A DNA stretch of 64,000 bases. It comes from Pinus tabuliformis. Lineage: Eukaryota > Streptophyta > Pinopsida > Pinales > Pinaceae. The DNA lies in contig CM062804.1 of assembly GCA_031772625.1 (NCBI GenBank), positions 1,017,022,514 through 1,017,086,513 on the forward strand, read 5' to 3'. Below, piece after piece: positions 34,615 to 45,779 of the stretch (positions are counted from its first letter, which is position 1; each line of letters begins with the position of its first letter). The translations under genes were made by a program, and so were the position numbers. The notes beneath the pieces were generated by a model, which made no database searches, had not been told where the DNA came from, and saw only the letters and a program-made list of their open reading frames with translations.

Positions 34615-35131
34615 ACTCCCTCTTAGCGAGGAATGTGTTGTAGTGCTCTATCGCACACCCTATAGCAACACCCTGTCTCTGCATCATCCCTTGTCATGTT
34701 ACTAATGTCTGACTGCTACTACTCACCAACCACTGCACAACTCTGATATGTGTTGCATTTTTTTTGCTGCTGACCCTGCCGAATTGTTGCCAACACAACA
34801 TCTGTAATGCAACTCCCTCTCATCTGTTGTTGCTGCAACTGCAACCACAACTGAGAAGCATCCTAAATACTGAATCATCTGTGATCAGTATAATGCATCT
34901 GTCACCTAAGTCTCTAACTGTTGCTAGCATCTGCACTATCACTGAAGGTTCCTGCGCTGCTATTAACTCTGCATTGCGCTCCTCAGCGTCTGACTGCTAC
35001 TAGACTCAGCATCTTTCACTCTGGCATTTGACTGCATCCACTATCACTAATCCATCTTGCTACTGAATACTGTGGGCCCCCATAGCCAAGTATTGATCCA
35101 TGAGGTGGACTCCTCAAGGATCCTGCCCATC
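34615..35131 (-). other. Family A subfamily 2 PPT and post-gag tail
   Basis: PPT then CTGCTGC/CACTGC-rich non-coding sequence equivalent to 19910-20420, with GGGCCCCCATAGCCAAG near 35072 in place of the CTACGGGAGCCC block. Confidence 0.6.
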
Positions 35132-35141
35132 TGTAGCTACA
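35132..35141 (-). other. Inverted repeat across gag stop (subfamily 2)
   Basis: TGTAG immediately followed by CTACA, a perfect 10-base palindrome. The gag stop TAG on the minus strand is at 35139-35137. Confidence 0.6.
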
Positions 35142-36014
35142 ACACCAAGTCACCCCACCTCACTCTTGGAGGTATATCAACAAACATGGTGAAGTCTTCC
35201 TCCAGCCTAGAGGAAAGCCTATCGATCTCCGTTGATGCTACCTGCTGGTCCTGCTCCTCCTCCTTGTCCTTCTTCTTGAGGTATTGTAGTGACCAAGCTA
35301 ACCACATCTGAAGCGCTTAACCTTCGACAAGTCCTTCTTCCTCTGCTCCCCCTATCCCTGACTGGGACCCTTCGATGCGAGGGCCACATTCTCCTCCTCC
35401 TTCACCTGCTTCGATCCGTTGTTGTTTCCATTGATGGAGCTCTTCAATAGAGCTCATCTCAACTCCCCCTGCTGCAAATTGGCCCACATCCTGTCCCACC
35501 TTGGCAAGGTGTCTCTGCCCAAGATACTTTGGACAAATACCTGCCACTCCTCGGAGGCATTGTTTAGTGCCAATCACACTAGCTCTATGGGTTGAGGCGC
35601 TACCCCAACAACTAAAAATTGACCACAGACCTTCTGAATCCTGGTGAGGAAGGGGTCTATGCCTTCCCCCTTTTGCATCTTGATGCATCTCAGTTTCTCC
35701 TCTAAGTATATCTTCCATTGCTCAGAAGTGTCGTGGTATAGCGTGGAAAGTGTATCTCACATCTCTTTGGTCGTTCCCTTGGCCATTATGTATGTTACAA
35801 CATGATCCCGGACACCTAGGATCAATCTCTTTGCCCTCGCCATATCCTTTCTGTACTCCTTCAATGGATCTGCATCTTGGGGCACTGCTACCATTGCATC
35901 AATATATGGCTTTAGGCCATATTCATCTAGAAGGAAGGACATCCTTGCCTTCCAGATGACATAGTTGGAAGCTCCATCCAACCTATCCTGATCACGAAGT
36001 CCAGCAGTGGCCAT
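35137..36014 (-). pseudogene. gag: Family A gag (subfamily 2), broken
   Basis: The minus-strand frame starts at ATG 36014 (MATAGLRDQDRLDGASNYV) and reads IWKARMSFLLDEYGLKPY and RLILGVRDHVV to codon 85, where TGG of KEMW has become TGA. The next part is still readable (TLYHDTSEQWK, GEGIDPFL, VRLALNNASEEWQVFVQSILG). The zinc knuckle near 35290-35320 is destroyed: the first cysteine codon is CGC, a TAG follows the second cysteine, and bases are missing before the last cysteine. It is the most diverged gag of the family here. Confidence 0.82.
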
Positions 36015-36433
36015 CTCAACAAATGTCGAAAATCTCCTCTTCCCTTCTGCTCAGCTATTACTAGGCTATTCACACTCCCTTCTGGAGTGAGAAACTCTGC
36101 TCACAACGACTGTTGATCTGCAAGGGAAATCGAACTTCTTGAGACTAGAAGTTCCTTGAGGAAAATTTTCCCTCAGTGTGTGCTCTTCTTCCTTCCACCC
36201 AACACTAGCTCTGCTCTAGCAAACTGTTGCAAAACTATTGTGTCCAACTAGAGATCTGCTCTGCGAAAATATTGTGTTGCTCCCTCTGCTTCTGGAATCC
36301 CTCGATCTGGAGAGATCAAATTTTTTTGTCACTCACTCAGAAAAATCAAATCTCCTTAAGAAACTCAACCTCTCGGCAAAGTGATTGTGCCACCTTTGGG
36401 GTTTTGATCTGTTGTCCACACTAAATAGTGAAA
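36015..36433 (-). other. Family A subfamily 2 leader (part 1)
   Basis: Non-coding leader upstream of gag, interrupted at 36433/40560 by the nested element. The leader resumes at 40560-40607 and ends at the PBS. Confidence 0.65.
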
Positions 36434-37557
36434 CGTGAAAATTCCTAAACTGGAATCCCTACTGCAGTAACCAAGACATTTGTCCTATTTGTTAAATTCC
36501 TTTAAACAAATTACTTGCAGTTTACTATGGAAAATATCGAAATACATACACTGCAGCCTTCACTCAATTAAATATAACACGGAAACAAGTAACTGAGCAA
36601 GAAAGAAAATACGACACAATAACACCGTTATTTTTGGACAAATGACCCCAAAAAAACCCAATGTGGGAAAACCAATGCAGCAGATCTGAGGGTTTTATTA
36701 TTATGCAATAGTAATTTTGAGTACAATTCCTTGGATGCTCAACTAGCAATCCGATACAGAGAGAAATTGGACAAAACAAATAGTGAGATGCTCTCACCCT
36801 GTCACTGGAAGAATCTGAGTCTGATCACGCTGGACTGGAGCCTCTGCGTAGAACTGCGTAAGCCTCACGCAGTCTCCGTGTCAATCCTACTGGGAATCAC
36901 GCTGCTCCTTCGGATCCTCTGTTCGCTAGAAATTCCGAATTTTTGCCTCCGGATCTCACCCCCGACTCCCGACTTCTGAAACTCGATTTCCTCAGCAAGA
37001 TTTCGATCTCCCTCTGAGGCCTACGCTGCCACTGCATTAGCTGTACGTGGGCCAGCATCTCCTCTCTCTGGACATCGTTCTGCCCTCTCTGCCTCGTACT
37101 CTCTGACCCAGGAAAACTTCCCTCTTCTGGATACTATCTTTGCCCCTCACTACAAAAGATCACTTTGATCACTTCTCTAGCAACTGCTACACTGCCCTCT
37201 CTGAGAAATTCGATCTTCTTGATCTCTCTTGGTGTGTTTTCCAAATGACCCTCACGCCTCCTTAAATAATCTTCTTGTTGACATTCAACGGCCTAGATTA
37301 GAAGCTAATCAATGGCTAAGATCATTTATGCTTGATCCTTGTCTTATTCTAGAAGTTATACCCACAGTTAGATTAATACCCATTAATTATTTCAATTTCC
37401 TAAGTTTAGACTTAGGGACCCATTTAAAATAATTAATTATTTTAATAAAACTGTCTCCGAGTGGAATTTCCCAAAATACTTTCTGAGTTATTTGGAATAC
37501 ATGTGCCCAAGCCTCCCTTCAGACTTAGAGCACATTCGATGCTACCAGAAATCAACA
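36434..37557 (-). mobile_element. Nested family A element, 3' LTR
   Basis: 1,124 bp to CCAGAAATCAACA, followed by the PPT (37558-37573, CTCCCTCTTAGCGAGG on the plus strand). Confidence 0.87.
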
Positions 37558-37573
37558 CTCCCTCTTAGCGAGG

Positions 37574-38134
37574 AATGTGCTCTAGCAATGCCTCCCACTG
37601 AAGCATCACCCTGACTTCATAACATCGTCCTCCTGCGCTGCTGATGTTTGACATTGCTGCCCACCAACTACTGTGCTACGGCTGCAACTGTACTATTGCT
37701 GACACTGCGACTGTCAACACTGCATCCGTACTACAACCCCCTTTGAATTTCTACATCCATGCTATTGTTGGAACTGCCACTGCCAACTACTCCTGCACTG
37801 TAAATTGTTGCTACTCCTGCATGAACAACAAAAAAACATCCCAAATTACTGAACAAGTGTTCAGCATAGATGCATTTCGATGTTGAAGATCTGACTGCTG
37901 CTAGTCCCACACTATCCCTCTGAAGCCACTGTGCTACTGCTACTAGTGCACTGTGCCTCCTTGCACTGCTGCAACTCTGCACAACGCTGTGCAGACTTGG
38001 CATTCTAGCCACTGCATCTGTCCCTCCAACACTCCTCTGCACCAAGTGACATTGATCCATCCTGCTACTTCTGATCTGGGCTCTCGTAGCAAGGAATTGA
38101 TCCGAGAGGTGGGTTCCTCAAGGATCTTGCCCAT
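37574..38134 (-). other. Nested family A element, post-gag tail
   Basis: CACTGC/GCTGC/CTGCAAC-rich non-coding tail equivalent to 19910-20420. Confidence 0.62.
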
Positions 38135-38156
38135 TTGTAGATCTTTCGAACTACAA
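38135..38156 (-). other. Inverted repeat across gag stop (nested element)
   Basis: TTGTAG (38135-38140), 10-base spacer, CTACAA (38151-38156). The minus-strand TAG stop is at 38153-38151. Confidence 0.68.
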
Positions 38157-39009
38157 CTCCAAATAATCACACCTCCCTCCTGGAGGTATCTCGACTGTCA
38201 TGGAAAACTCCTCCTCCTCAATCTTTATGTGTGCAGCCTTTGGATCGTGCTTCTCATCTTTTCCCTTCTTCTTGAGAGGACATTGTGTTACGTAGTGACC
38301 CATTTCACCACACCTAAAGCATTTGATCTTCAAGACGTCCTTCTTTCGCCTCTGCTGCCCTGTTGCCCTTTGAATGCAAGGGTTGCATTCTCTTCCTCCT
38401 CCTTGGGCTTCGACCCACTATTGCTGCGTCCATTAAGCTTACACTAGACTAGATCTCTCCTCAGCTCTTCCTGCTTGAGAGTTGCCCACATACTATCCCA
38501 GTCAACGCTACCTTGCCCAAGATGCTCTGGACAAAGACTTGCCACTCTTCTGAGACTGAGTTTAGGGTCAGTCTCACCATCTCGAAACCTTGAGGTCTAG
38601 ACCCCGCAACTGCTAACTTGTCTCGAGTCTCCTGAAGCTTGGAACGGATCAATGCGCTCCCCCTTCTACATCTGTGCGGATCTCAATTTTTGCTCTAAGT
38701 ACATCTTCCGCTACTCGAAAGATTTTTGATACAACATTGCCAAGGTATCCCACATCTCCTTAGCACTCCCTCTGCTAGCAATGTGACATACCATGTGATC
38801 CTTTACTCCATCAAGGATCATCCTCTTGCCTTTGCTATTTTTCCCTTGTACTTCTTCAGCTGATTTGGATCCGTGGGCTCAGCCGCCATGTTGTAGACGT
38901 AGACCTTGAGAAAATGCTCATCTAGAAGGCACGACATTCTTGCCTTCCAGATCACATAGTTGGATGCCCCATCCAACCTGTCCTAATCTCTTAGTCCACT
39001 CGTTTCCAT
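38151..39009 (-). pseudogene. gag: Family A gag (nested element), broken but zinc knuckle intact
   Basis: Minus-strand start ATG at 39009 (METSGLRD). The next codon is TAG where other copies have CAG (RDQDR), then GASNYVIWKARMSCLLDEH is readable. Further stops and shifts occur in the middle. The last 60 codons (38333-38151) are open and hold a complete CCHC zinc knuckle, CFRCGEMGHYVTQC, followed by a Lys-rich stretch, an acidic EEEEF segment and GGRCDYLEL before the stop. The C-terminal motif (RWGDIEL, KKWSDMEL, RCDYLEL in the copies) appears to be a family feature. Length to the conserved stop is 859 bases. Confidence 0.83.
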
Positions 39010-39427
39010 CTCTACCACGAAAATGTCGAACTACTCCTCTATGTTTCTTACTGCTGCTACTCAAGCAATAAGAAAATGGACTTCTTGGCAAGAAGTCTAC
39101 CGAGGAAAAAATTCCCTCGTTGTGCTTCTCCTCTCCCTTCTCATGATTTTCTGCCCAGCAAACTGCCTACAGAAAAACTACGTCTCACCAGTTGTTTCCT
39201 CATGCTGAGGCTCTGTGTTGCTCCCTCTAGCACAATAAAATTTCGATCTGGAAGCCCTTCCTCTCTGTCAACTCACTCAAAGAGAGACTTTCCTCGAAAA
39301 TTTAGCCCTCCTAGCTTGGATTGCGCAATCCCTCTAGGGATTCGAACTGCTACCTCCTGCAGCTGTTCGATATCCTTCTCTGCTCAATGTTGGGTTCTCT
39401 GGCACTGCTCTTCTTGTTTCACCTGCA
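39010..39427 (-). other. Nested family A element, leader
   Basis: Non-coding leader between PBS and gag. Open frames at 39023-39444 are accidental. Confidence 0.6.
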
Positions 39428-39439
39428 CCTATGATACCA
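39428..39439 (-). other. Primer-binding site, nested family A element
   Basis: Minus-strand TGGTATCATAGG, directly next to the 5' LTR end CACA; two changes from the initiator-Met complement. Confidence 0.82.
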
Positions 39440-40559
39440 TGTGAAAATTCCTAAACCGAAATACCTATTGCAGCAACTGATGACATTTCTCCTATTTGTT
39501 AAATTCCTTTAAACAAATTCCTTGCAGTTTACTACGGCAAATATCAAAATACATACACTGCAGCCTTCACTCAATTAAATATAATGAGGAAACAAGTAAC
39601 TGAGCAAGAAAGAAAATACGACACCATTATTTTTGGACAAATGTCTCCGGAAAAACTTAATGCGAGAAAACTGGTGTAGTAGATATGAGGATTTTATTAT
39701 TATGCAGTAGTAATTCTACGTACAATTCCTTGGATGCTCAACTAGCAATCTGATATAGAGAGAAACTGGACAAAACACATAGTGAGATGCTCTCACCCTG
39801 TCACTAGAAGAATTTGAGTTTGATCATGCTGGACTGGAACCTCTGCGTCTCCTCTATGTGGCCTTTGTACAGAATTGCGTAAGCCTCACACAGTCTCTTC
39901 GTCACCCCTGCTGGGAATCACATTGCTCCTCCTTCGGATCCTTTGCTGGCTGGAAATTCCGAATTTCTACCTCCCAGCCTCACACCCCGGCTCCCGGCTT
40001 CTGAAACTCGATTTTTACAGCAGGAATTCGATCTCCCTCTAAGGCATGCACTGCCACTGTGTCAGCTCTGCGTGGGCAAGCATCTGCCTCTCTTTGGACG
40101 TCGTTCTGCCTTCTCTTCCTTGTACTCTCTGGCCCTGGAAAACTTCCCTCTTCTAGATACTATCCTGCTGCTCACTGCAAAAGATCACTTCAATCACTCC
40201 TTTAGCAACTATTGCACTGCCCTTTCTAAGAAATTCGATCTTCTTGATCTCTCTTGGTGTGTTTTCCAAATAATCTTCTCGTTGACATTCAACAGCCCAG
40301 ATTAGAAGCTAATCAATGGCTAAGATCATTTTTACTTGATCCTCGTCTTCTTCTAGAAGTTACACCCATAGTTAGATTAATTATTTTAATTTACTAAGTT
40401 TAGACTTAGGGACCTATTAAAAATAATTAATTATTTTAATAAAACTGTCGCCGGGTGGAATTTCCCAAAACGCTTTTTGGGTTCTCTGGAATACATGTGC
40501 CCAAGCCTCCTTGCAAAATTTGAGACTTAGAGCACATTTGATGCTACCAGAAATCAACA
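39440..40559 (-). mobile_element. Nested family A element, 5' LTR
   Basis: 1,120 bp from TGTGAAAATTCC to CCAGAAATCAACA, colinear with 36434-37557 apart from small indels (for example a shorter AATTA block near 40375). Confidence 0.87.
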
Positions 40560-40607
40560 CGAAACTCCTTTTGTCTTAACTACTGAGCTCTCTAGCTGAT
40601 CAACTGC

Positions 40608-40619
40608 GCTCTAATACCA
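40608..40619 (-). other. Primer-binding site, outer family A element
   Basis: Minus-strand TGGTATTAGAGC, the same sequence as the PBS at 18431, directly next to the LTR end. Confidence 0.87.
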
Positions 40620-41732
40620 TGTGAAAATTCCAATCTGGAATCCTATTGCAGCAACTGGAAATTATTCTCCTAATTGTTAATTAAATTTAACAATTTATTT
40701 ATTGTTTCCTACAACAAATATTGAATAACTCACACTGCAACCTACACAAATAAAACTGCCGAAGAAATGCTAGCACGCACACATAAAATAACACAGTTAT
40801 TTTTGGACTAATGTCTTCGGAAAAACCCAACTTGGGAAAACCAGTGTAGCGGTGAGGGTTTATTTTATTATGCAACAATGAAATCTGAGTACATTTATGG
40901 ATTCCCAACTGGAAATCCAAACAAAAAAATATGGGCAAAACACTAAAAGGAATTACTCTTCTCCCACAAGCAATCTCTGGCTTGGCTTTCCCTATTAAAA
41001 CTCGGCCTCCTAGAGCTTTGCGTCAACCTCTACGCTGCTCTATGTAGTTGGCTAAACGACTTGCTTCAGACTCAGCTCTAACGAAGTCGTTCTGCCTCTG
41101 GATGCTGAGGAAATCGCCTCTCCGACCCTCTGGGACTTCTTCTTAATCTCTAGAACTGAGAACAATTTTTCTTCTCTCCAAATCGATCTGCCTGGCTGAA
41201 CCAACTGCGCAGTCACTATGCACTGCCTCTTTGGGATAACTCGGCCCTCTTGTTTTTGCTTCTCCGGATCTAGAAAATCTTTTCTCCAGATCACTGTCCC
41301 TGCCCCTTACTCACTGCTTCAATCTCACTAGCTCTTTCTCCAGAAACTGACTGCTGCTACTCTAGAAATAGATCTGCTCATGAAATCGAACTGCTCAAGT
41401 GCCCTCTCCAAGTGCCCATCGACTTCTTCTTATAATCCTCTGTTGGGACTCCAACGACCAAGATTAAAACTTAATCGATGGCTAGGATTAACTTGAAGTC
41501 GATCCGTGTGAGTTTCTAGATCATTCACGCTTTGACTTAAATAATTCTGATTAATTAACCATATTACCTAAGTTTAGACTTAGGAAATATTTAAAAACTG
41601 TCTAATAATCTAATTAAGTTATTTCTAGGTAGAATTTCCAGAAACGATTTCTAGGTTTTGGAAATCTCATGTATTCTAACCTCTCCACAAATTTTCAAGG
41701 CTATAACACATCCAATGCTACAAAAACTAACA
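40620..41732 (-). mobile_element. Outer family A element, 5' LTR
   Basis: 1,113 bp from TGTGAAAATTCC to CAAAAACTAACA, pairing with the 3' LTR at 33490-34614. The open frame starting at 41669 begins inside this LTR. Confidence 0.86.
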
Positions 41733-42599
41733 CCCGAAGGACCTCTTCTCTTCACCTAAGAGGTGCCCACTCAAATATTCCTTCACTTGCACCCTATCAC
41801 ACTGTCCACAAGGCCTGTTACTCCTTTGACTTTCTCGTGCAGCTTCCATGCTGGTCCCCTTGGCTCCTATGCGTTATTCTCTACAGTAGCTTTTTCCCAC
41901 TACTGCTCCAACCTATTGCCATCTCCTCTTTGTTGGTCTTTATTCATTTTTTTTCCTTTTCTTCCACGTCATGGAAATCATTCTCCCCTGAGGAACTTGA
42001 GGACCCCCCCAACACTGCCATTGCCCATCATCAGGGTTATAACCATGTGGTGGTGGTGTGTTGTCATGTCGGCTCCCTAATCGCAACTCTCCCTGAATCA
42101 TGCATCCATCATTCCCGCTACTCTTTGTCTAATTCTTCTCACCAATTCAGATCACTGCTTTCATTTTTTGAGAGGCCCCTTCTGTCAGCGTTGTCTCCTC
42201 TTATTAACATGTAGTCCTCTTTCTTGTTGGCTTGCCCCAAGAGGAGTATGGGCTCATCTTCCTTCTTGGGGAAGCCCATACACTTCCTCCCCCTTTCATA
42301 AATGTGCATTCAACCCATTAGAGCACACCAATTAGCCCCATGACTAACATTAAATATCCATCTCCTCCAATTTTCCCAAGACACCTCCTCCCCAAAGCTC
42401 TGAGCCTGTGTCCCTAGATCTCAGCTAGTTCTTTTCTATTTTAATTACAAAGCTTACAATTTATAATGAGGTTTAGAAGAGAGATTTATCAAAAAGGGTT
42501 GTCACATAAGGTTGGTGAGGTGATAGTGGCCTTCCTCTTGGTTTCACTCGGATCACACTTAAGCTTTCAGATTTTATCTCAAGTAGTGCTAGTTTGCGT
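41733..42599. other. Unassigned sequence
   Basis: Right flank of the outer family A element. Pyrimidine-rich on the plus strand up to about 42430. It holds two interleaved perfect inverted repeats at 42235-42281. No coding domain or LTR terminus was recognised. A 181-codon open frame (41669-42214) has no domain and starts in the neighbouring LTR. Confidence 0.5.
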
Positions 42600-44700
42600 G
42601 ATAACTTTTTTTACGCTTTTGTTGGGGATAAATTCCATTTCCTAGAAGACATCTGTAGAGGAAGGTATTGTTGACCATTCGAGTGGCACCTGAGGATTAT
42701 TTGAAGACTCCATGCCCAAGGACGTACAAAAGGATGCTTGTACCATCAGAGATCATCATATTACCAGAGTTTTTCAGCTCTACTTCTTTTTCTTATTATT
42801 TTTTGTTGTACCAGATTCCACAAGTCCTATAGGGATGATCTAAAGTGATGTTTAGTATGATGAGTTTGAGTCATGTAACAGGCCTAGGTAGCTTGGGACC
42901 TTGTCATTAAGTGTTAATTTTAGGCAACAATGGTATGTTCTATGCTTTTAGAGCAATTTTACTTCAATTTCTTTATTAGCCAAATATCAAAATCCAGATT
43001 AGCAATCACATCAACATGATAGTAAAATGCAAATAGAACATAAACATAAACAATAGAAGACAAGCCAAGACAAGAGGACACAAGATGTGGCACCAGCCAG
43101 GGACAAACCCTAATGTGGGGAAACCCTTGATCAATTCTTTTTATATTCTTCAATAGTTCAGCACAGAGAGAGTACAATTTACAAATCTGATAATTTCTAA
43201 CAGCAACAAAAGAGCCCTAACCAAAAAAGTCAACGTTGGTCAACAAGGCAGATTTGACCCTCAACAAATTGGTCAACTTCAGTCAACTTTGGCCTCCAAA
43301 TAGCAAGATGAATCAGCCCACAAACAACCCAGTCAAATCTGGTCAAATAGCCAACCTGCGGTCAGCCCTACCTACAGTCAACGTTGGTCAAAGTCAACGT
43401 TTGGCCTCGATTTCTGTGCCGAGAAATGCGGCCTACCCAAACAGAAATACCTCACCCAAAAATGCAGTCAAATAGGTCAACGTTGCGGGTTAACGCATGG
43501 TCAAACTGTCCCAAAATTTCGGTCAATGCCCAAAACAGAAATTTCGTCCTCCTTTCCTTTGCACCTGTGAGAGAGAAAGTTGCCCAAAAATGTGTACCAA
43601 TCAATGAGGAGAGAGAGATGTGTGTGAAGATGAGCGTGTCCAAATAAGGCTAAGTCACCTTCTATTTATATGCAATTTTGAAGATGAATAGATGTGACTA
43701 TTGGGCTTCTGAGCCTACATAAGTTCGTTGGCCGACCTTGACAATTTGTCCATAATCAAAATAAATTCATAACTTCATTTGCACATGTCAGAATTGAATG
43801 ATCTTTAGATCAATCCTACACCTCTCAAAGAGAGGAATCCAAGAAAAATATCAGTCGTCATAAATAAGATGACCCATGTGGAGTTTGGCCCTAGTTGCCA
43901 ATTTTAACATTAAGTGAGTATTACTCTGGGAGGTTTTTTCTTCACTTGGTTAATTATCATCTTCTTACAAGGTCTTAATAATTAATCGAGTTTTTTCCTC
44001 CAAGAATAACCCCAAAGACGAAGTATGGCTTGATGGTGAGGCCTTGGGTGAGTCCTAGTGTCTAGAGTCATTGTATATTAGCATATTAGATCACTCGTAA
44101 AGTTTTGTAGAATTTGGTTAGGTCTAGGGGGTCAATTTTTAATTTTTTTAATTTCCCGCAGGGCAGAAATTGGAATAAAATTTGTATTTGAAATGTAATT
44201 AGCGATGTCTAGAGAAGTTGTATGGGGTATGAATAATAAAAATTGCACTTTTCACCCTCAACGTTCTACTAAGACACACTTTGAGGGGTTAAAAATGTGT
44301 TTTGGACCCTCAAAACCCACTTTTCCTAAGTTTAGTGGAAAAAGTGGTAATAAATTAAGCTAACAATTAAATAAATGGAGAAAAATAAATATCCACACAT
44401 GCCGAATGATGTGGAAATGAGGTGAAAAATCATGCAGAAGTTAAAGTGAAGTCCCAAGGTGATGTGGACTCCTAAAATCAAGGAAAAAATATGTGCTCCA
44501 AGAAAATCGAATTTTTGGAGGGGACCACAAGATTCCCAAGGAAAAACGCATTAATTAAGGAAGGGAATTCAAATTGCTTGGATGAGTCAACTTTTTGGTG
44601 GGCTTTGACTTGAAGTTTTACTAGAGATAAGTGGAGAGTGGTCTCCTACCACTCCACTCCCATCTACACTTATCCCTCTTCAAAAACGAGTTTGCTCCTT
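42600..44700 (+). repeat. Repeat E, plus-strand copy, interrupted by a D solo LTR
   Basis: Aligns inverted with 22590-23800 (see that entry) on both sides of the solo LTR at 42912-43909, and is cut on the right by family D element 1 at 44701. A partly similar stretch with AGGAGGTTTTTTG and GGCGAGTCCTAGTG occurs at 52590-52720, so the repeat type is common. Non-coding. Confidence 0.6.
42912..43909 (-). mobile_element. Family D solo LTR with perfect target duplication
   Basis: 998 bp, TGTTAATTTTAGG to CAATTTTAACA, flanked by perfect 5-bp repeats TTAAG (42907-42911 and 43910-43914). It matches the LTRs of the element at 44701-52339 inverted. Minus-strand TATA box TATAAATA at about 43663-43670, with GCCGAC at 43731-43736 upstream. 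The leader part has many GTCAA/GTCAAC words (TTGAC inverted). A solo LTR is the product of recombination between the two LTRs of a former full element. Confidence 0.9.
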
Positions 44701-45688
44701 TGTTAAATTTGACAACTAGGGCCAAACTTCCCCTTGGACAACTCATATGAGGCAGCTGATATTTTTATTGTATTCCTCTCTTTGAGAGGTGTAGGATTGA
44801 TCTAAAGATCATCCCATTCTGACATGTACAAATTGAGTTATGAATTTATTTTGATTATGGACAAATTGTCAAGGTTGGCCAGCCATCTAATTTGCACCCT
44901 CAAGTCCACAACGTTGCATATAAATACAAGGAGCCTCGTCCTCATTTAGTCATCTCATTTCACACTCATTCTTCTCTCTCTTTCATTGATTGGGTATGAA
45001 TTTCAGAGGCAACTCTCCACACGTGCAAAGAAGAGAAGGGTTTTCTATCCCAGCATTGACCGAAATTGCAAGAGGTTTGTTTTGACTTGCGTTGGCCTGT
45101 TTTGACTGTGGTTTTTTGTGAAGGATCTCTGTTTGGGTAGGCCGCATTTCTGGGCATAGAAATCGAGGTTGTTTGACCAACGTTGACTGTAGAAGGGTTT
45201 GTTGTAGCATTGACTTTCGTTGACCAGATTTTACTAGACTTTTTTGCACTGTTTTTGGGCTGATTTGACTAGCTGTTGGAGGCCAAGTTGACCGAGTTTG
45301 ACTAAGCTGTTTTGGAGGTCAAAATCTGCCCTGTTGACCAACATTGACTTTCTGGTTAGGGCTTTTTGTTACTGTTGTTTGACTGGTCAGATTTCACTTT
45401 GATTGGGCAAGTGAAAATTGTATATTGTACTCTCTGCTGAACTTTTGAAGAATTATAAGAAGAATTGATCAAGGGTTTCCCCACATTGGGTTTTGTCCCT
45501 AGCTGGTGCCATATCTTGTGTCCTCTTGTCTTGGCTTGTCTTCTATTGTTATTGTTTATGTTCTATCTGCATTTTACTATCATGTTGATGTGATTGCTAA
45601 ACTGGATATTGATATTGGGCTAATAAGAAAATTGAAGTATAATTCCTCTTAAGCATATAGAACATACCATTGATATCTAAAATTAACA
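44701..45688 (+). mobile_element. Family D element, 5' LTR
   Basis: 988 bp, TGTTAAATTTGAC to TCTAAAATTAACA. TATA box TATAAATA at 44919-44926. The transcribed part, 45050-45385, contains thirteen TTGAC words (see findings). Confidence 0.92.
44919..44926 (+). promoter_or_regulatory. TATA box of family D 5' LTR
   Basis: TATAAATA in a GCATATAAATACAAGGAGCC context. The same is found at 51568-51575 in the 3' LTR. This is the expected U3/R promoter of the element. Confidence 0.75.
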
Positions 45689-45700
45689 TGGAATCAGAAC
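45689..45700 (+). other. Primer-binding site of family D element
   Basis: TGGAATCAGAAC directly after the LTR end; two changes from TGGTATCAGAGC. Confidence 0.78.
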
Positions 45701-45779
45701 TGAGGTGAAGACAAAGCCCAAGCAAGAGTGAGAAGAGCAATCATTAAGAGGAGCAATCACTTATCAAGGACAAGATTCA

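Larger units (their letters stand above)
36434..40559 (-). mobile_element. Complete family A element nested in another family A element
   Basis: 4,126 bp with both LTRs (36434-37557, 39440-40559), PPT, tail, gag, leader and PBS. The flanks TGAAA (36429-36433) and CGAAA (40560-40564) are a 5-bp target duplication with one C/T difference. The insertion is in the leader of the outer element, in the same orientation. The first base of the outer edge is C instead of T (CGTGAAAATT). Confidence 0.89.
33490..41732 (-). mobile_element. Complete family A element, subfamily 2, interrupted by a second A element
   Basis: The two outer LTRs (33490-34614 and 40620-41732) are more like each other than like other A LTRs, sharing ACAACAAATA.TGAATAACTCA and the AAATAACACA block. 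The flanks are CCTGA (33485-33489) and CCCGA (41733-41737), a 5-bp target duplication with one C/T difference. Removing the nested element 36434-40559 leaves about 4.1 kb with 3' LTR, PPT, tail, gag, leader, PBS and 5' LTR: a normal family A member. Confidence 0.87.

Noticed and set aside
41669..42214. 181-codon open frame
   Set aside because: It starts inside a family A LTR and runs into pyrimidine-rich unassigned sequence; no domain.
42235..42281. H-type pseudoknot
   Set aside because: Only one base separates the two 3' arms, too short to cross an 8-bp stem, so both stems cannot form fully together.
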